Assembly (NCBI RefSeq): GCF_000877395.1 | Contig: NZ_JYFE01000025.1 | Coordinates: 1 to 64,000 of the forward strand | DNA: 64,000 nucleotides | Source: Jannaschia aquimarina | GTDB taxonomy: Bacteria > Pseudomonadota > Alphaproteobacteria > Rhodobacterales > Rhodobacteraceae | Direction of reading: 5' to 3' | Part shown: positions 32,143 to 41,297 of the stretch, piece by piece | Position numbering within the stretch: position 1 is the stretch's first letter | How the letters are laid out: each line of letters begins with the position of its first letter | Translations under genes and position numbers: made by a program | Notes under the pieces: model-generated | Database searches by the model: none | What the model was told of the DNA's origin: nothing | What the model saw: the letters and a program-made list of their open reading frames with translations, nothing else

Positions 32143-34575
32143 CTAGAACGGAACGTCGCCCGCCTGCGCCTCGGCCAGCAGGAACCGGCCCACGATCTTC
32201 TTGGTTCCGGCGTGGTCGAACTCGACCTCCAGCTTGTCGCCCTCGATCCCCATCACCTCGCCGCCGCCGAACTTCTGGTGAAAGACACGGTCCCCGACGG
32301 CGAAGGCGCTGACGGCGCTCGCGTCGATGACGAGGTTCTTGGCCTCGGTGGGCTGACGCACGGGGCGCGTCGCGTTCTGCTGCAGGCGGCGCCAGCCGGG
32401 GGAATTGTAGACGTCGGCGCGCGTCGCGCGATCCTCCAGATCGCTGTCCACGCCGCCGCCCATCGCCGATTTCTGCGCCGCCGCCATCCCGGTCGCGCCA
32501 AAGCCGCCACCGTAAAGCCCCGGCGGCGTCAGCACCTCCACATGGTCCTGCGGCAACTCGTCGATGAAGCGGCTGGGCAGTGCCGATTGCCATTGCCCAT
32601 AGACCCGACGGTTGGCGGCGAAGGAGATCGTGCAGACCTCCTCGGCGCGGGTGATGCCGACATAGGCAAGCCGCCGTTCCTCCTCGAGTCCCTTCAGGCC
32701 GCTTTCGTCCATCGAGCGCTGCGAGGGGAACAGGCCGTCCTCCCACCCGGGCAGGAACACAACCGGGAATTCGAGCCCCTTCGCCGCGTGCAGCGTCATG
32801 AGCGTGATCTTCGGCTCTTCCTCGGCGCCCGCATCGTTGTCCATGATCAGCGAGACATGTTCGAGAAAGCCTTGCAGGTTCTCGAACTGCTCCAGCGCCT
32901 TGACCAGTTCCTTGAGGTTCTCCAGGCGGCCAGGCGCCTCGGGTGTCTTGTCGTTCTGCCAGAAGCCCGTGTAGCCGCTTTCGTCCAGGATCTCTTCGGC
33001 GAGGTGGATGTGATCGCGGCCATCCAAGAGCTCCGCCCGCCAGCGATCGAGGCCGTCGCACAGCTCCTTGAGCGCCGCCCCGCCCTTGCCACCGATGGTC
33101 TTGGTGCGCACGCAAAGCTTCGCGCCCTCAAGCAATGAGACGCCGTTCGACCGCGCCATGCGCTGGATCGTGCCCTGCGCCTTGTCCCCGAGACCGCGCT
33201 TGGGCGTGTTGACGATCCGCTCGAAGGCGAGATCGTCGTCCGGCGAGACGACGAGGCGGAAATAGGCCATCGCGTCCCGGATCTCGAGCCGTTCGTAGAA
33301 GCGGGGACCGCCGATGACACGGTAGGGCAGACCGATGGTCAGGAACCGGTCCTCGAAGGCGCGCATCTGATGGGCGGCGCGCACGAGGATCGCCATGTCG
33401 TCGAGCGAGAACGGCCGCATCCCGCGCGTGCCCCCTTGCATGGCCTCGGCTTCCTCGCCGATCCAGCGGGCCTCTTCCTCGCCGTCCCAATGGCCGATCA
33501 GGCGGACCTTCTCGCCTTCATCGGCATCCGTCCACAGCGTCTTGCCCAGCCGACCCTTGTTCGAGGCGATGACGCCCGAGGCGGCGGCCAGAATATGCGG
33601 GGTGGAGCGATAGTTCTGCTCCAGCCGCACGACTTCGGCCCCTTCGAAATCCTTCTCGAAGCGCAGGATGTTGCCGACCTCGGCACCGCGCCAGCCGTAG
33701 ATCGACTGGTCGTCGTCGCCCACGCAACAGATGTTGCGATGCCCGCCTGCCAATAGCCGCAGCCAGAGATACTGCGCGACGTTGGTATCCTGGTACTCGT
33801 CAACGAGAATGTACCGGAACCACCGCCGATACTGTTCCAACACGTCGTCATGTTCCTGGAAGATGCGGATGACGTGGAGCAGCAGGTCCCCGAAATCCAC
33901 GGCGTTCAGCGTCAGCAGGCGGTCCTGATATCGCCGGTAGAGATCGACGCCGCGACCGTCGAAGGCGGCCGCCTCGTGCTCGGGCACCTTGTCGGGCGTC
34001 CAGGCGCGGTTCTTCCAGTGGTCGATGATCCCCGAAAGCTGCCGCGCGGGCCACCGCTTCTCGTCCATGTCGGCAGCGAGGATGAGCTGCTTGAGCAGCC
34101 GCGTCTGGTCGTCGGTGTCGAGGATCGTGAAGTTCGACTTGAGGTGGATGTCGCGGGTCGCGCCCTCAAGCAACGGGTCCATCTGGGTTTTGCCGATCAG
34201 TTCCGCATGGCGGCGCAGCAGCTTGACGCAGATCGCATGGAAGGTTCCCAGCCAGGGCATTCCCTCGGCGACCTCGCCCATCATGCGGCCCACCCGCTCG
34301 CGCATCTCGCGGGCGGCCTTGTTGGTGAAGGTGACGGCGAGGATCTCGTTCGGACGCGCCTTTCCCTGCATCAGCAGATGCGCGATCCGCGCCGTCAGCG
34401 CGCGGGTCTTGCCTGTGCCCGCGCCCGCCAGCATCAGCACCGGCCCGTCGAGCGTGTTCACCGCGCGCAACTGCGCCTCGTTCAGCCCGTCCAGATAGGG
34501 CGCCGGCCGCGCAGCCATCGCACGCGATGACAGGCTTGCACCCTCGAAGGCCTCGGATTCGTCGAGATCGGTCAT
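32143..34575 (-). CDS. uvrD: ATP-dependent DNA helicase UvrD/PcrA
   Basis: An 810-residue superfamily 1A 3'-5' helicase. Walker A is AGAGTGKTRALTARIAHLL near residue 49, motif Ia is AVTFTNKAAREMRERV, motif II is ILVDEYQDTN near 262, motif III is CCVGDDDQSIYGWRGAE near 285, motif IV is LEQNYRSTPHILAAAS, motif V is LMTLHAAKGLEFPVVFLPG near 605, and motif VI is RRLAYVGITRAEE near 645. The C-terminus (VFHQKFGGGEVMGIEGDKLE) is a Tudor-like PcrA domain that contacts RNA polymerase. It unwinds DNA in excision and mismatch repair. The start at 34575 (MTDLDESEAFEG) is followed by a short acidic N-terminal extension. Confidence 0.96.
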   Translation of the reverse strand: MTDLDESEAFEGASLSSRAMAARPAPYLDGLNEAQLRAVNTLDGPVLMLAGAGTGKTRALTARIAHLLMQGKARPNEILAVTFTNKAAREMRERVGRMMGEVAEGMPWLGTFHAICVKLLRRHAELIGKTQMDPLLEGATRDIHLKSNFTILDTDDQTRLLKQLILAADMDEKRWPARQLSGIIDHWKNRAWTPDKVPEHEAAAFDGRGVDLYRRYQDRLLTLNAVDFGDLLLHVIRIFQEHDDVLEQYRRWFRYILVDEYQDTNVAQYLWLRLLAGGHRNICCVGDDDQSIYGWRGAEVGNILRFEKDFEGAEVVRLEQNYRSTPHILAAASGVIASNKGRLGKTLWTDADEGEKVRLIGHWDGEEEARWIGEEAEAMQGGTRGMRPFSLDDMAILVRAAHQMRAFEDRFLTIGLPYRVIGGPRFYERLEIRDAMAYFRLVVSPDDDLAFERIVNTPKRGLGDKAQGTIQRMARSNGVSLLEGAKLCVRTKTIGGKGGAALKELCDGLDRWRAELLDGRDHIHLAEEILDESGYTGFWQNDKTPEAPGRLENLKELVKALEQFENLQGFLEHVSLIMDNDAGAEEEPKITLMTLHAAKGLEFPVVFLPGWEDGLFPSQRSMDESGLKGLEEERRLAYVGITRAEEVCTISFAANRRVYGQWQSALPSRFIDELPQDHVEVLTPPGLYGGGFGATGMAAAQKSAMGGGVDSDLEDRATRADVYNSPGWRRLQQNATRPVRQPTEAKNLVIDASAVSAFAVGDRVFHQKFGGGEVMGIEGDKLEVEFDHAGTKKIVGRFLLAEAQAGDVPF

Positions 34576-34729
34576 GGTCGCAAGGTAGGGCGACCGGACC
34601 CGAATGGGAAGGAGGCGTTCGCGATGTGTTCCAGTCTTTCCCCGCGCCGGCGCGCCGTCCGCCATGCCGACCTTGCTCCGCACCCGAGGCGGGCGACGCG
34701 GCCACGGACCGCCGCCCGCCTCGTCGAGG

Positions 34730-35506
34730 TCACGCCCGTTCCAGGGCCGCGGCGCGCATCGCCTCGATATTCGCGTGCATGTGCGCGGCCTGCGTGGTGC
34801 CCGGGATGGGGATGACGTTCGGCGCAAGGCGGACCAGCCAGCCCAGCGCCTCGCCCGGTTCCAGTTTGGCGCCCGGTTTCATCGGGGCCGCGCCGAGCGG
34901 ACCGTAGGGCAGGAACGCGATGCCACGCGCGGCGGTCTCGGCGACCATTTCCCGATGTTCCGCATCTTCGAGGTTCAGCCGGTTCTGCACGCTGGAAATG
35001 GGCGCGATCCGGCTGGCGCGCTCCAATTCGTCAAGCGACACGTTGCTGAGCCCGATCCTGCGGATGCGGCCATCGGACTGCGCCCGTGCCAATGCCTCGA
35101 CCGAGGTTTCCAGCGGCACTTCGGGGTCGACCCAATGCAACTGGAACAGATCGGGGACGCGGCGCAGATCCTCGGTCGCGTCGGCGATCTGCCGATCCAG
35201 CACCGCGGGCGACGCATCGCGCTGCAGATCGGTCGGGGAGAGCTTGTCGATGCCGCCCTTGGTAGCCAGCATCACGCGCGGATCCTCGCCCAGCGCGTCG
35301 CCGAGCAAACGATCTGCATGGCGCGGACCGTAGGCGCGCGCGCTGTCGAAGAGGCGGACGCCCGCATTCGCGGCCTCGCGCAACAGGGCGATGCCAGCGT
35401 CCCATTCGGGATACGGTCCGAAGTTCCCGGGCTGACCCGTGAGGCGCATCACACCCATGCCGATGCGGTCGATGGTCCTGCCGTCCATGAAGATGAAGGT
35501 TGTCAT
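34730..35506 (-). CDS. aldo/keto reductase
   Basis: A 258-residue aldo/keto reductase, shorter than the usual 290-330. The catalytic residues are visible: Asp and Tyr in RLFDSARAYGPRH (about residues 50-62), Lys in LATKGG (about 80), and His in LFQLHWVDP (about 119). The C-terminal NADPH-binding region is VIPIPGTTQAAHMHANIEA. Substrate is unknown. AAGGAG lies upstream of the start at 35506. The gene is divergent from a LysR regulator with 90 bases between them, the usual arrangement of a LysR-controlled enzyme gene. Confidence 0.88.
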   Translation of the reverse strand: MTTFIFMDGRTIDRIGMGVMRLTGQPGNFGPYPEWDAGIALLREAANAGVRLFDSARAYGPRHADRLLGDALGEDPRVMLATKGGIDKLSPTDLQRDASPAVLDRQIADATEDLRRVPDLFQLHWVDPEVPLETSVEALARAQSDGRIRRIGLSNVSLDELERASRIAPISSVQNRLNLEDAEHREMVAETAARGIAFLPYGPLGAAPMKPGAKLEPGEALGWLVRLAPNVIPIPGTTQAAHMHANIEAMRAAALERA

Positions 35507-35596
35507 GATGGATCTCCTTTCGGGGATCAAACTGGACGCCAAAGCGGCCAAACGGTACAGGCATGGCATGAAAAGTGGATATTCATTTTCTGCATC
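35507..35596. promoter_or_regulatory. divergent promoter region with LysR-type operator
   Basis: The gap between the aldo/keto reductase and the lysR gene contains ATGAA (35568-35572) and TTCAT (35582-35586), an inverted repeat around nine bases that includes a T-N11-A core (T at 35569, A at 35581). This is the form of LysR binding sites, though such short repeats also occur by chance. Confidence 0.45.
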
Positions 35597-36454
35597 ATGC
35601 CGGACCGGCTCGACCGTCTGAGCGCGTTCCTCCGCGTGGCCGAGCGCGGCAGCCTCACGGCAGCGGCGCGGGATCTGGGCGTCAGCCAACCGACGGTGAC
35701 CCGCGCCATCGACGGGTTGGAGGCCGATCTTGGCGCGTCGCTTCTGCACCGCACGACCCATTCCATCGCGCTGACCGAAGCGGGACGGATGCTGGTCCCC
35801 CGCGCACGTCGGATGCTGGCCGCATGGGAGGGGCTGGCCGAAGACCTGTCTGAAAGCGAGGCGCTGTCGGGCCCCCTCCATGTCGTCGCACCCATCGCGC
35901 TGGGTCAGACCGCGCTCGTGCCCGTGCTCGCCCGGTTCCGCACCGAAAACCTCGGCGTGACGCTCAATTGGCAACTGAACGATGAGGCGATCCGGATGGA
36001 TGAGGTGGGGTGCGACCTCTGGATCCGGGTCGGGCCGGTTCCCGACGACCGGCTCGTGGTGCGCCATGTCGGCGACGTGCACCGGTCGGTTTTGGGCCAT
36101 CCGCGGTTCGCAGGCCGTCCGTTGGAGGCCTGCCCGTGGATCACGTTGGGTCCGTTCGAAGGGCGTCGCATCCCGCTGGACGGACGGATGCTCGAGGTGA
36201 AGCCGGTCCTGAACACGAATTCCGTCGCGGTCGTCGGGCGCGCCCTGACCGAGGGCGTCGGCGTCGCGATCGCCCCGGACTGGTACATGGAAGACGCGCT
36301 GGGAAGCGGCCGTGTCGTGCGCCTCGACACGCTGGACCGGGCCCTGCCCGTCCACCTGGCCTGGTCCCCCGAGCGACGGACCCGGCGGCTTGCGGCACTG
36401 GTCGAGGCGGTCGATGCGGGATTGCGAGGTACGGTCACGTCGCAGAGCCCCTGA
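35597..36454 (+). CDS. LysR family transcriptional regulator
   Basis: A 285-residue LysR regulator. The N-terminal winged helix (LSAFLRVAERGSLTAAARDL, then GVSQPTVTRAIDGLE) is standard. The rest forms the two-lobed effector domain (about residues 88-285), with LHVVAPIALGQTALVPVLAR at its start. A charged linker helix lies at about 60-85. The ATG at 35597 gives the usual N-terminus. It is likely to control the divergent aldo/keto reductase and itself through the 90-base gap. The effector is unknown. Confidence 0.93.
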   Translation: MPDRLDRLSAFLRVAERGSLTAAARDLGVSQPTVTRAIDGLEADLGASLLHRTTHSIALTEAGRMLVPRARRMLAAWEGLAEDLSESEALSGPLHVVAPIALGQTALVPVLARFRTENLGVTLNWQLNDEAIRMDEVGCDLWIRVGPVPDDRLVVRHVGDVHRSVLGHPRFAGRPLEACPWITLGPFEGRRIPLDGRMLEVKPVLNTNSVAVVGRALTEGVGVAIAPDWYMEDALGSGRVVRLDTLDRALPVHLAWSPERRTRRLAALVEAVDAGLRGTVTSQSP

Positions 36455-36679
36455 CGATGCCTGCGGGCCGCGTTCGGAAGTCGTCGGAGATTCTAGCCCA
36501 AGTTCCACAAGGCGACTATCGCCGCGATCTCAATCGACCCGACGTCCTTAGTGCGCTCCAATCACTCCGTCGGCGGACCAGCCCGATCGAGCAGAGGCCG
36601 CGCCCCCTCCCCACTTCCCCGGAGTTGCCGCGTTGCAGCGTTGACGTTACCAAACCGTCATCGACCCAGGGGGGACCGT

Positions 36680-39600
36680 ATGGCCGAGTTCAAGAAGATC
36701 CTCATCGCCAATCGCGGCGAGATCGCCATCCGTATCGCGCGCGCCGCCAACGAACTGGGCAAACGGACGGTGGCGGTCTACGCCGAAGAGGACAAGCTGG
36801 GCCTGCATCGGTTCAAGGCGGACGAGGCCTACAAGATCGGCGAGGGCATGGGGCCCGTGCAGGCCTACCTCTCGATCCCGGAGATCATCCGCGTCGCCCG
36901 CGAGTCCGGGGCCGACGCGATCCATCCGGGCTATGGGCTCCTGTCGGAGAACCCGGAATTCGTGGATGCCTGCGAGGCGAACGGGATCACATTCATCGGC
37001 CCCAAGGCCGAGACGATGCGCGCACTCGGCGACAAGGCCAGCGCCCGCCGGGTCGCCATCGAGGCGGGCGTGCCCGTCATCCCGGCGACCGAGGTCCTTG
37101 GCGACGACATGGCCGCAATCCGCAAGGAGGCCGGAGAGATCGGCTATCCGCTGATGCTCAAGGCGTCCTGGGGTGGAGGCGGCCGGGGCATGCGGCCGAT
37201 CTTCTCAGAGGAGGAGGTGGAGGAGAAGGTCCTCGAAGGCCGCCGGGAGGCCGAGGCCGCGTTCGGCAATGGCGAAGGCTATCTGGAGAAGATGATCCAG
37301 CGCGCCCGTCACGTGGAGGTGCAGATCCTCGGCGACAAGCACGGCGCGATGTATCACCTGTGGGAACGCGATTGCTCTGTCCAACGGCGCAATCAGAAGG
37401 TCGTGGAGCGGGCCCCTGCCCCCTATCTGTCGCCCGCCCAGCGCGAACAGATCTGCAATCTGGGCAAGCGCATCTGCGAGCATGTCAGCTACGAATGCGC
37501 GGGAACGGTCGAGTTCCTGATGGATATGGACTCGGGAGAATTCTACTTCATCGAGGTTAACCCTCGCGTTCAGGTCGAGCATACCGTCACCGAGGAAGTG
37601 ACGGGCATCGACATCGTCCGCGCACAGATCCTGATCGCCGAGGGCAAGAGCCTGACCGAAGCCACCGGCGTGCCCAGCCAGTATGACGTCCAGCTCGACG
37701 GGCACGCGATGCAGTGCCGGGTCACGACCGAGGACCCGACCAACAACTTCATCCCGGATTACGGGCGGATCACGACCTATCGCAGCGCGACGGGGATGGG
37801 CATCCGGCTCGACGGGGGCACCGCCTATTCCGGCGCGGTCATCACGCGCTACTACGACAGCCTGCTGACCAAGGTCACGGCCTGGGCCAAGACGCCCGAG
37901 GCCTGCATCGCCCGGATGGACCGCGCCCTGCGCGAGTTCCGCATCCGCGGGGTGACGACGAATATCGACTTCGTCATCAACCTGCTGAAGCACCCGACCT
38001 TCCTGTCGAACCAGTACACGACGAAGTTCATCGACGAGACGCCGGATCTGTTCGACTTCAGGCCCCGCCGCGACCGGGCGACGAAGCTGCTGACCTATAT
38101 CGCCGACATCACGGTGAACGGGCACCCGGAAACGGCAGGCCGGCCGCGCCCGCCCGCCGACATCCGGGCGCCACGCGCACCGGAGAAGTTGCGCGATACG
38201 CCACCGGACGGGACGCGTCAGATCCTCGAACGCGAGGGCGCCAAGGGCCTCGCCGACTGGATGCTCGCACAGGATCGTCTGTTGCTGACCGACACGACCA
38301 TGCGGGACGGGCACCAGTCGCTGCTGGCCACGCGGATGCGGTCGATCGACATGGTACGGGCCGCCCCTGCCTACGCGGCGAACCTGCCGCAGCTCTTCAG
38401 CGTCGAATGCTGGGGCGGCGCCACCTTCGACGTCGCCTACCGGTTCCTGCAGGAATGCCCGTGGCAGCGGCTGCGCGACCTGCGCAAGGCGATGCCCAAC
38501 CTGCTGACGCAAATGCTGCTGCGCGCATCGAACGGGGTCGGCTATACCAACTATCCCGACAATGTCGTGCAGGCCTTCGTGAAACAGGCCGCCGAGACCG
38601 GCGTCGATGTCTTCCGCGTCTTCGACAGCCTCAACTGGGTCGAGAACATGCGCGTCGCGATGGATGCCGTCATCGAGACCGGCAAGGTCTGCGAAGGGAC
38701 GGTCTGCTACACCGGCGATATCCTCGACCCGGATCGGTCGAAATACGACCTGAAGTATTACGTCGATATGGCCAAGGAGCTTGAGGCCGCCGGCGCGCAG
38801 GTCCTCGGCCTCAAGGACATGGCCGGACTGCTCAAGCCGGCCGCGGCAACGGCCCTCTTCAAGGCTCTCAAGGACGAGGTCGGCCTGCCGATTCACTTCC
38901 ATACCCACGATACGGCGGGGATCGCCTGCGGGACGATCCTCGCGGCCGCCGAGGCCGGGGTCGATGCCGCCGACGTCGCGATGGACGCGCTGTCGGGGAA
39001 CACCTCGCAGGCGACCTTCGGCACGGTAGTCAATTCCCTGAGGGGGCATCCGCGCGACACGGGGATCGACCTCAAGACCGTCTGGGCCATGTCCGACTAC
39101 TGGGAAGCGGTGCGCGCGCAGTATCTGGCCTTCGAGAGCGGGATGCAGGCGCCGTCGTCCGAAGTCTACCTGCACGAGATGCCGGGCGGGCAGTTCACCA
39201 ACCTCAAGGCGCAGGCGCGTTCGATGGGACTTGAGGACCGGTGGCGCGAAGTGGCGCAGATGTACGCGGACGTGAACGCCATGTTCGGCGACATCGTCAA
39301 GGTCACGCCGTCCTCGAAGGTGGTGGGTGACATGGCGCTGATGATGGTGGCGCAGGGGCTCACGGTGGAACAGGTCCTCGATCCGAAGATCGAGGTCGCC
39401 TTCCCCGACAGCGTCATCGACATGATGCGCGGCAATCTGGGACAACCGCCCGGCGGCTGGCCCGCCAAGCTGCAGAAGAAGGTGCTCAAGGGCGAGAAAC
39501 CGGCGACCGATCGACCAGGCAAGCATCTCGATCCCGTGAACCTGGAAGCGGTGCGCGCGGAGATCGCCGAGAAGCTGGGACAGACGATCGACGACGAGGA

Positions 39601-40120
39601 TCTGAACGGCTACCTGATGTATCCCAAGGTCTTTTCCGATTATGCGGAGCGGCATCAGACCTATGGTCCCGTCCGCGCCCTGCCGACGCCCGTCTTCTTC
39701 TACGGGATGGAGCCGGGGGACGAGATCGAGGCAGAGATCGACCCCGGCGTGACGCTGGAGATCCGGCTCCAGGCGGTCTCCGAAACGCATGACGACGGCG
39801 AGGTCCGCGCCTTCTTCGAGTTGAACGGCCAGCCCCGCGTGATCCGAGTGCCCGACCGCAAGGTCGCAGGCAGCGCGGCCCGGCGCCCGAAGGCGGAGTT
39901 GGGGAACGAGGCTCATGTCGGCGCACCGATGCCGGGTGTCGTCGCCAGCGTGACGGTTTCCGAGGGTGCGAGCGTGAAAAAAGGCGATCTGCTGCTCACG
40001 ATCGAGGCGATGAAGATGGAGACAGGCCTTCATGCGGAGCGCGACGCCAAGGTTGCGCGCATCCATGTGACGCCCGGAGCCCAGATCGACGCGAAGGACC
40101 TGCTTGTCGAACTCGAGTGA
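36680..40120 (+). CDS. pyc: pyruvate carboxylase
   Basis: A 1146-residue single-chain, biotin-dependent pyruvate carboxylase making oxaloacetate from pyruvate and bicarbonate. The biotin carboxylase domain (about 1-450) begins KKILIANRGEIAIRIARAAN and has the ATP loop KASWGGGGRGMR near 160. The carboxyltransferase domain (about 520-810) starts LLLTDTTMRDGHQSLLATRM and includes GLKDMAGLLKPAAATAL. The C-terminal biotinyl domain carries EAMKMETG with the biotinylated Lys near 1112. Length and domain order are normal. It replenishes the TCA cycle. The ATG at 36680 follows GGGGGACCGT. Confidence 0.97.
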   Translation: MAEFKKILIANRGEIAIRIARAANELGKRTVAVYAEEDKLGLHRFKADEAYKIGEGMGPVQAYLSIPEIIRVARESGADAIHPGYGLLSENPEFVDACEANGITFIGPKAETMRALGDKASARRVAIEAGVPVIPATEVLGDDMAAIRKEAGEIGYPLMLKASWGGGGRGMRPIFSEEEVEEKVLEGRREAEAAFGNGEGYLEKMIQRARHVEVQILGDKHGAMYHLWERDCSVQRRNQKVVERAPAPYLSPAQREQICNLGKRICEHVSYECAGTVEFLMDMDSGEFYFIEVNPRVQVEHTVTEEVTGIDIVRAQILIAEGKSLTEATGVPSQYDVQLDGHAMQCRVTTEDPTNNFIPDYGRITTYRSATGMGIRLDGGTAYSGAVITRYYDSLLTKVTAWAKTPEACIARMDRALREFRIRGVTTNIDFVINLLKHPTFLSNQYTTKFIDETPDLFDFRPRRDRATKLLTYIADITVNGHPETAGRPRPPADIRAPRAPEKLRDTPPDGTRQILEREGAKGLADWMLAQDRLLLTDTTMRDGHQSLLATRMRSIDMVRAAPAYAANLPQLFSVECWGGATFDVAYRFLQECPWQRLRDLRKAMPNLLTQMLLRASNGVGYTNYPDNVVQAFVKQAAETGVDVFRVFDSLNWVENMRVAMDAVIETGKVCEGTVCYTGDILDPDRSKYDLKYYVDMAKELEAAGAQVLGLKDMAGLLKPAAATALFKALKDEVGLPIHFHTHDTAGIACGTILAAAEAGVDAADVAMDALSGNTSQATFGTVVNSLRGHPRDTGIDLKTVWAMSDYWEAVRAQYLAFESGMQAPSSEVYLHEMPGGQFTNLKAQARSMGLEDRWREVAQMYADVNAMFGDIVKVTPSSKVVGDMALMMVAQGLTVEQVLDPKIEVAFPDSVIDMMRGNLGQPPGGWPAKLQKKVLKGEKPATDRPGKHLDPVNLEAVRAEIAEKLGQTIDDEDLNGYLMYPKVFSDYAERHQTYGPVRALPTPVFFYGMEPGDEIEAEIDPGVTLEIRLQAVSETHDDGEVRAFFELNGQPRVIRVPDRKVAGSAARRPKAELGNEAHVGAPMPGVVASVTVSEGASVKKGDLLLTIEAMKMETGLHAERDAKVARIHVTPGAQIDAKDLLVELE

Positions 40121-40278
40121 CCCGATACGTTGCCGCGCAGGCGACATGCCGGGCGCGCCGGGCCTATCGTCGCTAGACTTGCAACCTGTCGCCCGCATTC
40201 CGCCACCAAACCGCCGCGGTTCCCGCCGCATTTGCGACGTAGCGAGGACAGAAGCCGACGAAGTCAGGAGTCTTCTCA

Positions 40279-41016
40279 ATGCGCCGAAATGCGTTCTCTC
40301 GTTTCCAGTCGAATGAAATCGGCGCGATCACGGTCGAGTGGGTGGTGCTCACCGCTCTCATCACCGGGATCATCATCGCGAGCAAGGACAGCTTTGCGGC
40401 GGCGCTCGGAATTCATTCGGACAACATCTCCGAGGAGCTGACCAATTCCGAGATCGTCCGCGCCGGCGCAAACGGGGCGCATTCCGATACGTTCGGGGAC
40501 GGAGCAGGCCGCTGGACTGGCGGCGGTGTTTACGACGTCCCGGGGTTCGGGGAGATTCTCGGTCACATCACCGGCACACCGGGCGGCGAGCAAAGCGTGA
40601 GCCACGACTTCATCATGGCGTCCAATGTCGATGAGTCAGTGATCACCTTCGATCTCTTCTCCTTCGACGGCATCGGCGAAGGGGACGCCGGGATCTTCTA
40701 TATCAACGGGGTGGAAGTCGGCCGGGTCACCGGCGGAGATGCGACGTTGGTCACGAGTTCGGTGGACGGCGTCACCATCGAGACGACGACTGTTTCGACC
40801 GGTGACAATCTCGGCGGCTACGGAGATCCGAACACCGCCACGGACAGCGAACTGGACGACACCCATACGATCGTGAAGATCACCCTGGACGATCCCGACG
40901 ACGCGGTCACGTTCGGCTTTGGCTCCACCGCCAATCAGGGCGAGAACCAGGGCGACCACAACTATGAGAGCTACGGGATCGACAACTTTTCGATCACGGG
41001 CGTCGACCAGTCCTGA
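40279..41016 (+). CDS. Flp-pilin-like secreted protein with beta-rich ectodomain
   Basis: A 245-residue protein. Its N-terminus (a basic start, then NEIGAITVEWVVLTALITGI) resembles a Flp/TadE prepilin: a Gly before the cleavage point, a Glu at about +5, then a hydrophobic helix. The rest (about residues 45-245) is Gly/Asp/Thr-rich, cysteine-free and probably beta-stranded, with DPDDAVTFGFGS and other Asp-rich loops that could bind calcium. I do not recognise the ectodomain. A related N-terminus occurs in the gene at 45265-45882, whose ectodomain is quite different. No tad pilus genes are in the window. AGGAG precedes the ATG. Confidence 0.7.
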   Translation: MRRNAFSRFQSNEIGAITVEWVVLTALITGIIIASKDSFAAALGIHSDNISEELTNSEIVRAGANGAHSDTFGDGAGRWTGGGVYDVPGFGEILGHITGTPGGEQSVSHDFIMASNVDESVITFDLFSFDGIGEGDAGIFYINGVEVGRVTGGDATLVTSSVDGVTIETTTVSTGDNLGGYGDPNTATDSELDDTHTIVKITLDDPDDAVTFGFGSTANQGENQGDHNYESYGIDNFSITGVDQS

Positions 41017-41089
41017 CGGACTGGAATACGCGGCGGAGTCGGATCCGGTCCGGCCTCGAACTTTGACGGCTGGAGCACGGGTTGAGCAA

Positions 41090-41129
41090 CGGGCGCAGCG
41101 GCTTGAAAATAGCCCTTGCGCCCGTCTTT
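41090..41129 (+). terminator. terminator after the pilin-like gene
   Basis: CGGGCGCA (41090-41097) pairs with TGCGCCCG (41117-41124). Inside this, GGCT pairs with AGCC across a two-base symmetric bulge, and TCTTTC follows. It lies 74 bases after the stop and before tRNA-Gly. Confidence 0.65.
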
Positions 41130-41161
41130 CGCTTTTCCTATCTCCGCTCTCACCGAAAGGG

Positions 41162-41236
41162 GCGGGCGTAGCTCAGGGGTAGAGCATTACCTTGCCAAGG
41201 TAAGGGTCGTGAGTTCGAATCTCATCGCCCGCTCCA
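41162..41236 (+). tRNA. tRNA-Gly (anticodon GCC)
   Basis: A complete cloverleaf: acceptor GCGGGCG/CGCCCGC, D-arm GCTC/GAGC, anticodon stem TTACC/GGTAA with loop TTGCCAA (anticodon GCC), T-arm GTGAG/CTCAT (one G-U pair) with TTCGAAT, and an encoded CCA. It reads GGC and GGU. Confidence 0.97.
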
Positions 41237-41239
41237 ATT

Positions 41240-41277
41240 GAAAACGCCCCCGGCCGCAGATGGCCGGGGGCGTTTTC
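41240..41277. terminator. strong bidirectional terminator between tRNA-Gly and the RTX gene
   Basis: A perfect 16-bp stem (41240-41255 with 41262-41277) around a six-base loop has A-runs on the left and T-runs on the right arm. It can therefore end transcription of the tRNA on the plus strand and of the RTX gene, which stops at 41298, on the minus strand. Confidence 0.92.
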
Positions 41278-41297
41278 ATTTTCGATATTCCCGGCTC

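Noticed and set aside
37205-40279. A 1024-residue open frame on the minus strand, antisense to pyruvate carboxylase
   Set aside because: It mirrors the third-position GC bias of pyc, is rich in Arg/His/Asp/Leu and shows no family resemblance; pyc on the other strand is unmistakable.
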